From assembly GCF_003667705.1 (NCBI RefSeq), contig NZ_CP033019.1, positions 6,293,736 to 6,357,735 of the forward strand: a DNA stretch of 64,000 bases. The letters are read 5' to 3'. Positions within the stretch are counted from its first letter, which is position 1, and each line of letters opens with the position of its first letter. The notes under the pieces were generated by a model that saw nothing but the letters and a program-made list of their open reading frames with translations, ran no database searches and had not been told where the DNA came from. Shown here piece by piece: positions 57,322-64,000 of the stretch. Source of the DNA: Janthinobacterium agaricidamnosum (lineage in GTDB: Bacteria; Pseudomonadota; Gammaproteobacteria; Burkholderiales; Burkholderiaceae_D). The translations under genes and the position numbers were made by a program.

Positions 57322-57509
57322 ATGATCAAGAAGACGATGGTTTTTCTGTTTGCGTTGGGCCTGAGCGCCTCGTACGCGTTTGCCGCTGGCGACGTCACGC
57401 AGTGCTATAGCGAGTGCGGGCAAAAAGTGGCGAATTGCCGGGCGCACTCGGCGGCAGCCCGATCTGCGAGGACCTGTACGAACATTGCCTGATCAACTGC
57501 CAGCAATAA
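57322..57509 (+). CDS. Small Cys-rich exported protein (one frameshift)
   Basis: A GGAG site precedes an ATG and a 21-residue signal peptide (Phe-Ala-Ala cleavage region). The frame is good up to Val-Ala-Asn-Cys-Arg. Adding one base near 57443 (a GG run) continues it as Leu-Gly-Gly-Ser-Pro-Ile-Cys-Glu-Asp-Leu-Tyr-Glu-His-Cys to a TAA at 57507-57509, giving 62 residues with six Cys. Without the correction the frame loses its Cys pattern and ends at 57492. Family unknown. It resembles the small Cys-rich protein at 30260-30454 in size and design. Confidence 0.6.
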
Positions 57510-57830
57510 GCTTTTCCGGGCGCCACGCCCAGGATGAGTGGAGCAGGGCGCGCATGCCATGGCGAGCCCTGTGTGTTTGTGCCATCGCCCGCAAGGGCGC
57601 ATGCCGCCGTGCTTTGCGCCTGTTAAATTGCCTTGTGGCAGCGTTTTTCAGGGGCGCCGACAACTCCCGCAGGGCGTCGCGCAACACTTTGACATACCTC
57701 GTGTTAACTTGTTGCGTCAAGGTTTTTGTGCTATATACTAGCGGCTTCGGTATGGATTCGTCTTTTTTGAGTCCTACGTTACTTTGTAGTTAAACAAGCC
57801 CCGCCAATCGCAGGTGGGAATGGAGAAAAA
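57510..57830 (+). other. Leader region of the rplC operon
   Basis: These 321 bases contain no gene. They hold the promoter described at 57712-57739 and about 90 bases of leader with a T-rich stretch and a small hairpin. In E. coli L4 regulates the S10 operon through the rpsJ leader; that leader structure was not recognised here. Confidence 0.5.
57712..57739 (+). promoter_or_regulatory. Promoter of the rplC-rpsQ operon
   Basis: TTGCGT (57712-57717), a 16-base spacer and TATACT (57734-57739) lie 91 bases before rplC. A perfect TTGACA further upstream at 57689-57694 has no -10 at the right distance. Confidence 0.65.
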
Positions 57831-58481
57831 ATGAGCCTAGGCCTTCTCGGTCGCAAGGTTGGTATGATGCGCATTTTCACGGATGAAGGGGATTCGATCC
57901 CGGTCACCGTGTTGGACGTATCGAACAACCGTGTTGCGCAAATCAAAACCCCTGAAACAGATGGCTACTCCGCTGTTCAGGTCGCATTCGGTCAACGTCG
58001 CGCTTCCCGCGTGACCAAAGCTGTTGCTGGTCATCACGCTAAAGCTGGCGTTGAAGCCGGTACTCTGTTGAAAGAGTTCCGTGTCGACGCTGCCAAAGCC
58101 GCTGAACTGAAAGCTGGCGATGTTGTCGCTGCTTCCCTGTTCGAAGTCGGTCAAAAGATCGACGTGCAAGGCGTTACCATCGGTAAAGGCTATGCAGGCG
58201 TTATCAAACGTTACCACTTCGCTTCTGGCCGTGCAACGCACGTAACTCGCGTTCGCACAACGTCCAGGTTCCATCGGTATGGCACAAGATCCAGGTCGCG
58301 TTTTCCCTGGTAAGCGCATGACCGGTCATCTGGGTGACGTTAACCGTACATCCAGAACCTCGTGATCGCCGTATCGATGCCGACCGTCAGCTGCTGCTGG
58401 TCAAAGGCGCATTCCAGGTGCGAAAAATGCCAGGTAGTTGTCTCGCCAGCCATCAAAACCAAAGCCAAGAAGGGAGCTTAA
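57831..58481 (+). CDS. rplC: 50S ribosomal protein L3 (frame broken, probable sequence errors)
   Basis: The first about 138 residues read cleanly from [11 protein letters not shown]. The 3' third needs six added bases between about 58231 and 58433 to restore the L3 ending, including the [10 protein letters not shown] segment and the final Lys-Ala-Lys-Lys-Gly-Ala. That gives 218 residues and a TAA at 58479-58481, four bases before rplD. The losses are nearly all in paired identical bases. Confidence 0.93.
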
Positions 58482-58484
58482 ACG

Positions 58485-59095
58485 ATGGAACTCAAGCTTC
58501 TGAATGCGCAAGGTCAAGCCGCCTCGAACGTTGCTGCAGCCGATACGATTTTCGGCCGTGACTACAATGAAGCGCTGATCCACCAAGTCGTCATCGCTTA
58601 TCAAGCGAATGCACGTAGTGGTAACGCAAGCAAAAAGACCGTGAAGAAGTTCACCACACGACGAAAAAGCCATGGCGCAAAAAGGTACCGGCCGCGCTCG
58701 TGCTGGTATGTCGTCGTCGCCACTGTGGCGCGGCGGTGGTCGGATTTCCCGAACTCGCCTGACGAAAACTTCACCCACAAAGTGAACAAAAAGATGTATC
58801 GCGCAGGTATCTGCTCGATCCTGTCGCAGTGGCTCGCGAAGAGCGCCTGATCGTCATCGACGATCTGACGATCGACGCGCCAAAAACCAAGCTGCTGTCG
58901 CAAAAATTGAACGGCCTGGGCTTTGATTCGGTTCTGATCATCACCGACGTTCTGAACGAAACCTGGAACTGGCATCGCGCAACCTGCCTAACTACTCGTC
59001 GTTGAGCCAGTCACCAACCCGATGTCCTGGTGTTCTACAAGAAGATCCTGGTCACCAAAGCTGCATTGGCCAAGATTGAGGAGATGCTGGCATGA
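58485..59095 (+). CDS. rplD: 50S ribosomal protein L4 (frame broken, probable sequence errors)
   Basis: The protein begins [10 protein letters not shown]. I needed seven added bases to rebuild 205 residues with the expected [10 protein letters not shown] loop and the Leu-Glu-Leu-Ala-Ser-Arg-Asn-Leu-Pro segment, ending in Glu-Glu-Met-Leu-Ala. The stop at 59093-59095 overlaps the rplW start (ATGA). L4 binds 23S rRNA and in enterobacteria represses its own operon. Confidence 0.92.
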
Positions 59096-59403
59096 GCGCG
59101 ATTTTGAAACATAGCGAAGAACGCTTGATGAAGGTGCTGTTGGCGCCCGTGATTTCCGAAAAGGCCACCATGTCGCGAAAAGAACGAGCAAATTGTATTC
59201 CGCGTACTGCCGGATGCAACCAAGCCTGAAATCAAGGCAGCGGTCGAACTGCTGTTCAAGGTTGAAGTTCTGTCGTGCAAACTGCAAACCGCGAAGGTAA
59301 GCAAAAGCGCACCGCAAGTTCAACGGTCGTCGTAACCATACCAGCGTGCTTTCGTGTGCCTGAAGCCTGGCCAGAAATCAACTTCTCCGAGGAGGCTGCA
59401 TAA
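59092..59403 (+). CDS. rplW: 50S ribosomal protein L23 (frame broken, probable sequence errors)
   Basis: The start [11 protein letters not shown] and the end Ile-Asn-Phe-Ser-Glu-Glu-Ala-Ala are clear. Six added bases rebuild 105 residues, with the Phe-Lys-Val-Glu-Val-Leu-Ser and Thr-Gly-Lys-Phe-Asn-Gly-Arg segments. L23 sits at the exit tunnel and docks trigger factor and SRP. The stop shares one base with the rplB start. Confidence 0.92.
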
Positions 59404-60229
59404 TGGACTCGTTAAGATGAAACCAACCTCGCCAGGCGTCGCGGCATGGTGAAGGTGGTGAATGCCGACCTGTACAAAGTCGTCCGTTTGCTGCCCTGGT
59501 TGAAAAGAAATCCAAGACCGCTGGTCGTAACAACAACGGTCACATCACCACCCGTCATATCGGTGGTGTCATAAGCAACACTACCGCTTGATCGACTTCA
59601 AGCGCACCAAAGATGGTATTCCAGCGAAAGTGGAACGTATCGAATACGATCCAAACCGCACCGCGAATATCGCTCTGTTGTGCTACGCGACGGCGAACGT
59701 CACTACATCATCGCAACCAAAGGCATGGCCGTTGGCGACAGCGTGATGAACGGTTCGGAGCACCGATCAAATCGGGTAACTGCTTGCCAATCCGTAACAT
59801 CCCAGTCGGTACCGTGATGCATTGCGTTGAAATGCTGCCAGGTAAAGGTGCCCAAATGGCACGTACCGCGGCGCTGGCGTTGTGCTGATGGCACGTGAAG
59901 GTACCTACGCTCAAGTGCGTCTGCGCTCGGGTGAAGTACGTCGCGTGCACATCGGAGGCCGTGCAACGGTTGGTGAAGTCGCAATGCCGAGCATAGCCTG
60001 CGTAAAATCGGTAAAGCTGGTGCGATGCGCTGGCGCGGTGTTCGTCCTACCGTTCGCGTGTGGTCATGAACCCGGTCGATCACCCGCACGGTGGTGGTGA
60101 AGGTAAAACAGCAGCTGGTCGTCATCCAGTTTCGCCATGGGGCCAACAGACCAAGGTAAGAAGACACGCAGCAACCAAGCGTACTACTTCCATGATCGTC
60201 TCGCGCCGCGGCAAGAAAATAAGGGGTAG
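59403..60229 (+). CDS. rplB: 50S ribosomal protein L2 (frame broken, probable sequence errors)
   Basis: About ten single-base changes, almost all losses, are needed to rebuild a protein of about 277 residues. It starts [12 protein letters not shown] and ends Arg-Gly-Lys-Lys-Asn-Lys-Gly. Conserved parts include [12 protein letters not shown], which surrounds the His near the peptidyl transferase centre. Position 59950-59964 reads Ile-Gly-Gly-Arg where Ile-Glu-Cys-Arg is usual, possibly another error. This is the most damaged gene in the window. Confidence 0.92.
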
Positions 60230-60232
60230 CAC

Positions 60233-60506
60233 ATGACACGTTATTGAAAAAAGGGCCGTTCTGTGACGCCACCTGGTGAAAAAAGTTGAAGCCGCACAAG
60301 CAGCCAAAGACAAAAAGCCAATCAAAACCTGGTCGCGTCGTTCGACAATCATGCCTGACTTCATCGGCCTGACGATCGCGGTGCATAACGGCAAGCTGCA
60401 CGTGCCGGTTTATGTTTCCGAAAACATGGTTGGTCACAAGCTCGGCGAATTCGCACTGACCCGTACGTTCAAGGGCCATGCAGCTGACAAAAAGGCTAAG
60501 AAATAA
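60233..60506 (+). CDS. rpsS: 30S ribosomal protein S19 (frame broken near its start, probable sequence errors)
   Basis: Adding one base near 60241 and one near 60273 gives the standard start [12 protein letters not shown] and 91 residues in total. The remaining frame is intact through Gly-His-Ala-Ala-Asp-Lys-Lys. S19 contacts S13 in the 30S head. The stop shares one base with the rplV start. Confidence 0.94.
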
Positions 60507-60834
60507 TGGAAACTAAAGCTATCCTCAAAGGTGTGCGCCTGTCGGACCAAAAGGGCCGCCTGGTTGCTGACCTGATCCGTGGCAAGAAAGTTGACGCTGC
60601 ACTCAACATCTTGCAATTCAGCCCGAAAAAAGGTGCTGCGATCATCAAACGCGTTCTGGAATCCGCTATTGCGAATGCCGAGCACAATGATGGCGCGGAC
60701 ATCGACGAATTGTTCGTGAAAACGATCTACGTCGAAAAGGCCCGGTCCTGAAGCGCTTCACCGCGCGTGCAAAAGGCCGTGGCGACCGTATTTCGAAACA
60801 ATCCTGTCACGTTTACGTGACTGTCGGTAACTAA
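60506..60834 (+). CDS. rplV: 50S ribosomal protein L22 (one frameshift, probable sequence error)
   Basis: The frame is clean from Met-Glu-Thr-Lys-Ala-Ile-Leu-Lys-Gly to Val-Glu-Lys, then one missing G near 60741 breaks it. Restoring it gives [14 protein letters not shown] and the normal end, 109 residues. The L22 beta hairpin lines the exit tunnel. rpsC follows after nine bases with an AAGGAG site. Confidence 0.95.
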
Positions 60835-60843
60835 GGAGCCACG

Positions 60844-61668
60844 ATGGGTCAGAAAATTCATCCAACCGGTTTCCGTCTGGCGGTCACCCGTAACTGGGCT
60901 TCGCGCTGGTATGCAGGCAACGGTAATTTCGCTGCCATGCTGAACGAAGACTTGAAAGCACGTGCTTACCTGAAAAAGAAACTGAAGAACGCTTCCGTTG
61001 GCCGCATCGTTATCGAGCGCCCAGCCAAGAACGCGCGCTTCACGATCTACAGCTCGCGTCCAGGCGTGGTCATTGGTAAAAAAGGCGAAGACATCGAAGT
61101 ACTGAAGTCCGCGCTGACCAAGATCATGGGCGTGCCTGTTCACGTGAACATCGAAGAAATTCGCAAGCCAGAAATCGACTCGCAACTGATCGCCGATTCG
61201 ATCGCTCAGCAGCTGGAAAAACGGATCATGTTCCGCCGCGCCATGAAGCGTGCAATGCAAAATGCAATGCGCCTGGGTGCTCTCGGTATCAAGATCATGT
61301 CGTCCGGCCGTCTGAACGGTATCGAAATCGCGCGTAAAGAGTGGTACCGCGAAGGCCGCGTGCCTCTGCATACCCTGCGCGCCGATATCGACTACGGTAC
61401 CAGCGAAGCGTCGACCACCTACGGCATCATCGGTGTCAAGGTGTGGGTATACAAAGGTGACCGCGCGCCTAACGGCGATGCACCAGTCATCGATACCCCA
61501 GCTGACGAGAAGAAAAGCCGCGGCCCACGCCGTGACGATGGCAAGCCAGCTGGCCGTCCACGTCCAGCCGGTGCCGGTGCGAAACCATCCACAGCACCAG
61601 GTGCACGTGTGCGTACCGCCGCTAAACCGGCCGCCGCAGCAGCACCAGCTGAGAAAGCAGGAGAATAA
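60844..61668 (+). CDS. rpsC: 30S ribosomal protein S3
   Basis: This intact 274-residue protein has an N-terminal Met-Gly-Gln-Lys-Ile-His-Pro, a KH domain with Val-Val-Ile-Gly-Lys-Lys-Gly-Glu-Asp, and the C-terminal S3 domain. An extra Ala/Pro/Lys-rich tail of about 50 residues (from about 225) is common in betaproteobacteria and makes it longer than the 233-residue E. coli protein. It lies inside the damaged stretch yet needs no correction. Confidence 0.98.
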   Translation: MGQKIHPTGFRLAVTRNWASRWYAGNGNFAAMLNEDLKARAYLKKKLKNASVGRIVIERPAKNARFTIYSSRPGVVIGKKGEDIEVLKSALTKIMGVPVHVNIEEIRKPEIDSQLIADSIAQQLEKRIMFRRAMKRAMQNAMRLGALGIKIMSSGRLNGIEIARKEWYREGRVPLHTLRADIDYGTSEASTTYGIIGVKVWVYKGDRAPNGDAPVIDTPADEKKSRGPRRDDGKPAGRPRPAGAGAKPSTAPGARVRTAAKPAAAAAPAEKAGE

Positions 61669-61670
61669 TC

Positions 61671-62088
61671 ATGCTGCAACCAGCACGCAGAAGTATCGTA
61701 AAGAGCAGAAAGGCCGTAACACCGGTATTTCGCACAGCCGCGGCACCGCCGTGTCGTTTGGCGAATTCGGTCTGAAGGCAGTTGCGCGCGGTCGTATCAC
61801 TGCGCGTCAAATTGAAGCGGCGCGTCGTGCAATGACGCGTCACATCAAGCGCGGTGGCCGTATCTGGATCCGTATTTTCCGGATAAACCGATTTCGAACA
61901 AACCGGCTGAAGTCCGTATGGGTAACGGTAAAGGTAATCCTGAGTACTACGTCGCTGAAATTCAGCCAGGCAAAGTACTGTACGAAATGGATGGCGTTGA
62001 TGAAGCGCTGGCACGGGAAGCATTCCGTCTTGCCGCCGCTAAACTGCCACTGGCGACGACGTTTGTCATCCGCCAAGTCGGCCAATAA
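61671..62088 (+). CDS. rplP: 50S ribosomal protein L16 (two frameshifts, probable sequence errors)
   Basis: Adding one A near 61694 gives the start Met-Leu-Gln-Pro-Ala-Arg-Arg-Lys-Tyr-Arg-Lys-Glu. Adding one C near 61879 gives Ile-Phe-Pro-Asp-Lys-Pro-Ile-Ser. The result is exactly 139 residues, ending Val-Ile-Arg-Gln-Val-Gly-Gln. L16 organises the A-site region of 23S rRNA. Confidence 0.95.
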
Positions 62089-62100
62089 TTGGAGTTGTAT

Positions 62101-62292
62101 ATGAAAGCATCTGAACTCCGCGGCAAGGACCAGCCAGCTCTGCAAAAAGAGCTGAATGACCTGTTGAAGGCACAGTTCGGCCTGCGCATGCAAATCGCTA
62201 CGCAGCAGCTGAGCAACACTTCGCAGCTCAAGAAGGTACGCCGCGATATCGCGCGTGTGAAGACGGTAATGAATCTGAAGGAAGCCAAATGA
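62101..62292 (+). CDS. rpmC: 50S ribosomal protein L29
   Basis: This 63-residue coiled helical protein at the tunnel exit is intact. It starts Met-Lys-Ala-Ser-Glu-Leu-Arg after a GGAG site; an in-frame ATG four codons upstream overlaps that site. Its stop overlaps the rpsQ start by four bases. Confidence 0.97.
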   Translation: MKASELRGKDQPALQKELNDLLKAQFGLRMQIATQQLSNTSQLKKVRRDIARVKTVMNLKEAK

Positions 62293-62561
62293 ACGAACCA
62301 GTGAAACAGTCGCTCAAGCGCACGCTGATCGGTAAAGTGGTTTCGGACAAGATGGACAAGACCGTTACCGTTCTGATCGAGCGCCACGTAAAACATCCTT
62401 TGTATGGCAAGATCATCATGCGCTCGAACAAGTATCACGCGCATGACGAGACCAACCAAGTCAAGGCCGGTGACACGGTCGAGATCCAGGAAGGTCGCCC
62501 GATCTCCAAAACGAAGGCATGGACGGTGACACGTGTGGTTCAAGCCGCACCAACCGTTTAA
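62289..62561 (+). CDS. rpsQ: 30S ribosomal protein S17
   Basis: This intact 90-residue OB-fold protein binds the 5' domain of 16S rRNA. Its [11 protein letters not shown] segment is conserved. It is the last gene of the S10-type operon here, followed by a terminator. Confidence 0.97.
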   Translation: MNEPVKQSLKRTLIGKVVSDKMDKTVTVLIERHVKHPLYGKIIMRSNKYHAHDETNQVKAGDTVEIQEGRPISKTKAWTVTRVVQAAPTV

Positions 62562-62568
62562 ATAAAAA

Positions 62569-62594
62569 CCACCGTTTCGGCGGTGGCTTTTAAT
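62569..62594 (+). terminator. Rho-independent terminator after rpsQ, with a second hairpin
   Basis: A six-base-pair stem (62569-62574 with 62581-62586) ends in a T-rich tract. A second hairpin (62607-62614 with 62629-62636) follows. Together they separate the S10-type operon from the spc operon. The rest of the 253-base gap to rplN shows no gene and no clear promoter. Confidence 0.75.
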
Positions 62595-62814
62595 TAGTAC
62601 TTGCAGGCCCGCAAATTGTATGTAATACTTGCGGGCTTCGTTCATGTAACGCCGCAAAGTGTCTGGCCACAGACAGTAGCATTCGCGGTCAGTTGATGTA
62701 TGAAGGTCATGCACCCAAACAGTGAAGCCCAGCAGGGCGGCTCTGGCGGGACCAAGACTGACCGTGGGTCTACATTGTGTGGATTCTTCGGCTTAAGTTG
62801 GGAAAGAGAATACT

Positions 62815-63183
62815 ATGATTCAAACTGAAAGCCGGCTCGAAGTGGCTGACAATACCGGTGCCAAAGAAGTAATGTGCATCAAGGTATTGGGCGGCTCCAA
62901 GCGCCGTTATGCTGGCATTGGCGATGTGATCAAGGTAACCGTTAAGGTTGCTGCGCCACGTGGCCGTGTCAAAAAAGGTGAAATTTATAACGCCGTGGTT
63001 GTGCGCACCGCTAAAGGTGTTCGCCGCCAAGACGGTTCCCTGGTGAAGTTCGACGGCAACGCCGCCGTTCTGTTGAACGCCAAGCTGGAACCGATCGGTA
63101 CCCGTATTTTTGGACCTGTCACGCGCGAACTGCGCACTGAGAAGTTCATGAAAATCGTGTCCCTGGCACCGGAAGTCCTGTAA
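62815..63183 (+). CDS. rplN: 50S ribosomal protein L14
   Basis: This intact 122-residue protein starts Met-Ile-Gln-Thr-Glu-Ser-Arg-Leu. Its Asp-Asn-Thr-Gly-Ala-Lys segment is typical; L14 forms an intersubunit bridge. It heads the spc operon. Confidence 0.98.
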   Translation: MIQTESRLEVADNTGAKEVMCIKVLGGSKRRYAGIGDVIKVTVKVAAPRGRVKKGEIYNAVVVRTAKGVRRQDGSLVKFDGNAAVLLNAKLEPIGTRIFGPVTRELRTEKFMKIVSLAPEVL

Positions 63184-63192
63184 GGAGTCGTA

Positions 63193-63506
63193 ATGGATAA
63201 GATTCGTAAAAACGACGAAGTCATCGTTCTGACCGGGAAAGACAAGGGCAAACGTGGTGTGGTACAGCAGCGTATCGATGCTGAACATATCGTGGTTGAC
63301 GGCATTAACATCGCTAAAAAGCGACTAAGCCAAACCCGATGACTGGCGTAACTGGTGGTATCGTCGATAAGACCATGCCAATTCACGTGTCCAACGTTGC
63401 ATTGTTTAATGCAGCGACTGGCAAGGCAGATCGCGTGGGTTTCAAAGAAGTGGACGGCAAGAAAGTTCGCATCTTTAAATCCTCCGGCGAAGTAGTGAAG
63501 GCTTAA
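63193..63506 (+). CDS. rplX: 50S ribosomal protein L24 (one frameshift, probable sequence error)
   Basis: The KOW-type start [10 protein letters not shown] is clean to about residue 43. One missing A in the run near 63319 breaks the frame. Restored, it gives 104 residues ending Ser-Gly-Glu-Val-Val-Lys-Ala. Confidence 0.95.
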
Positions 63507-63512
63507 GAAATC

Positions 63513-64000
63513 ATGGCACGTCTCCAAGAATTCTATAAAGAAAAGTCGTTGCCGACCTGACCAGCAAGTTTGGTTACAAGTCGGTAATGGAAGTTCCACG
63601 CCTGACCAAGATCACCCTGAACATGGGTGTTGGTGAGGCTATCGCGGATAAAAAAGTTCTCGAGCACGCAGTTGCTGACTTGACCAAGATCGCCGGCCAG
63701 AAGCCAGTGACCACCAAGTCCCGCAAAGCGATCGCAGGCTTCAAAATCCGTGAAGGTTACCCGATCGGTACGATGGTCACCCTGCGCGGCGCTCGCATGT
63801 ACGAGTTCCTGGATCGCTTCATTACCGTGGCCCTGCCGCGCGTACGCGATTTCCGTGGTGTGAACGGCCGTGCATTTGATGGTCGTGGCAACTACAACAT
63901 CGGTGTCAAGGAACAGATCATTTTCCCTGAAATCGAATACGACAAGATTGACGCGTTGCGCGGTATGAATATCAGCATCACGACAACCGCTAAGACCGAT
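63513..64000 (+). CDS. rplE: 50S ribosomal protein L5, cut by the window edge (one frameshift)
   Basis: The start [11 protein letters not shown] needs one added G near 63545 to continue as [11 protein letters not shown]. The frame is then clean to the window end, about 163 residues of the usual 179 or so. L5 binds 5S rRNA. Confidence 0.95.

Noticed and set aside
57689..57694. Perfect TTGACA as the -35 box of the rplC promoter
   Set aside because: No -10-like hexamer lies 16-18 bases downstream; the TTGCGT/TATACT pair is better spaced.
57831..63560. Ribosomal protein genes as true pseudogenes
   Set aside because: All are essential single-copy genes, the remaining sequence is perfectly conserved, and single added bases restore full-length proteins. 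Sequence error explains this far better.

Overview
The window looks like chromosomal DNA from a betaproteobacterium of the Oxalobacteraceae, most like Janthinobacterium. The clues are high GC, betaproteobacterial ribosomal proteins (S12 lacking the segment present in E. coli S12, S3 with a long Ala/Pro tail), a PEP-CTERM protein of the FxDxF type and a dense set of exported peptidases. The genus is inferred from protein character, not from a database match.

Layout. 1-11.5 kb: end of an unidentified gene, an HDOD protein, a coupled zinc alcohol dehydrogenase/SRPBCC pair, a DUF885 protein, a coupled M48 peptidase/HPP-CBS membrane protein pair, a periplasmic thioredoxin-like protein, a chemoreceptor and an Lrp-type regulator. 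11.6-22.7 kb: a three-domain cysteine desulfurase/MBL-like/rhodanese fusion and a 2,896-residue cyclic beta-1,2-glucan synthase. 23-30 kb: a Mn-exporter-type UPF0016 protein behind a yybP-ykoY riboswitch, then two M1 metallopeptidases and a serine hydrolase. 30-35 kb: a small Cys-rich exported protein, an exported methyltransferase, a divergent PPOx/MocR pair, a spermidine-synthase-like protein and a PEP-CTERM protein. 35-42.6 kb: a leftward six-gene locus coding for a two-component system and a MacAB-like ABC transporter. 42.8-46.3 kb: a membrane-anchored MutS-like ATPase and a phosphoethanolamine transferase.

46.5-64 kb is the str/S10/spc ribosomal region: rpsL-rpsG-fusA-tuf-rpsJ, then rplC-rplD-rplW-rplB-rpsS-rplV-rpsC-rplP-rpmC-rpsQ, then rplN-rplX-rplE. 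Between rpsJ and rplC lies about 6 kb of unrelated genes: a DUF817 membrane protein, a lipoprotein, creBCD and a small Cys-rich protein. Strong hairpins follow rpsJ, and a new promoter precedes rplC.

From about 54.9 kb onward many genes are broken by single-base losses, mostly in runs of identical bases. The damage is heaviest at 58.2-60.3 kb (rplC to rpsS). All the disrupted ribosomal genes are essential and their frames can be restored by adding single bases, so this is almost certainly sequence error and not gene decay. The spans given for these genes run from the intended start to the intended stop.

No tRNA, rRNA, CRISPR array, insertion sequence or prophage gene was seen.
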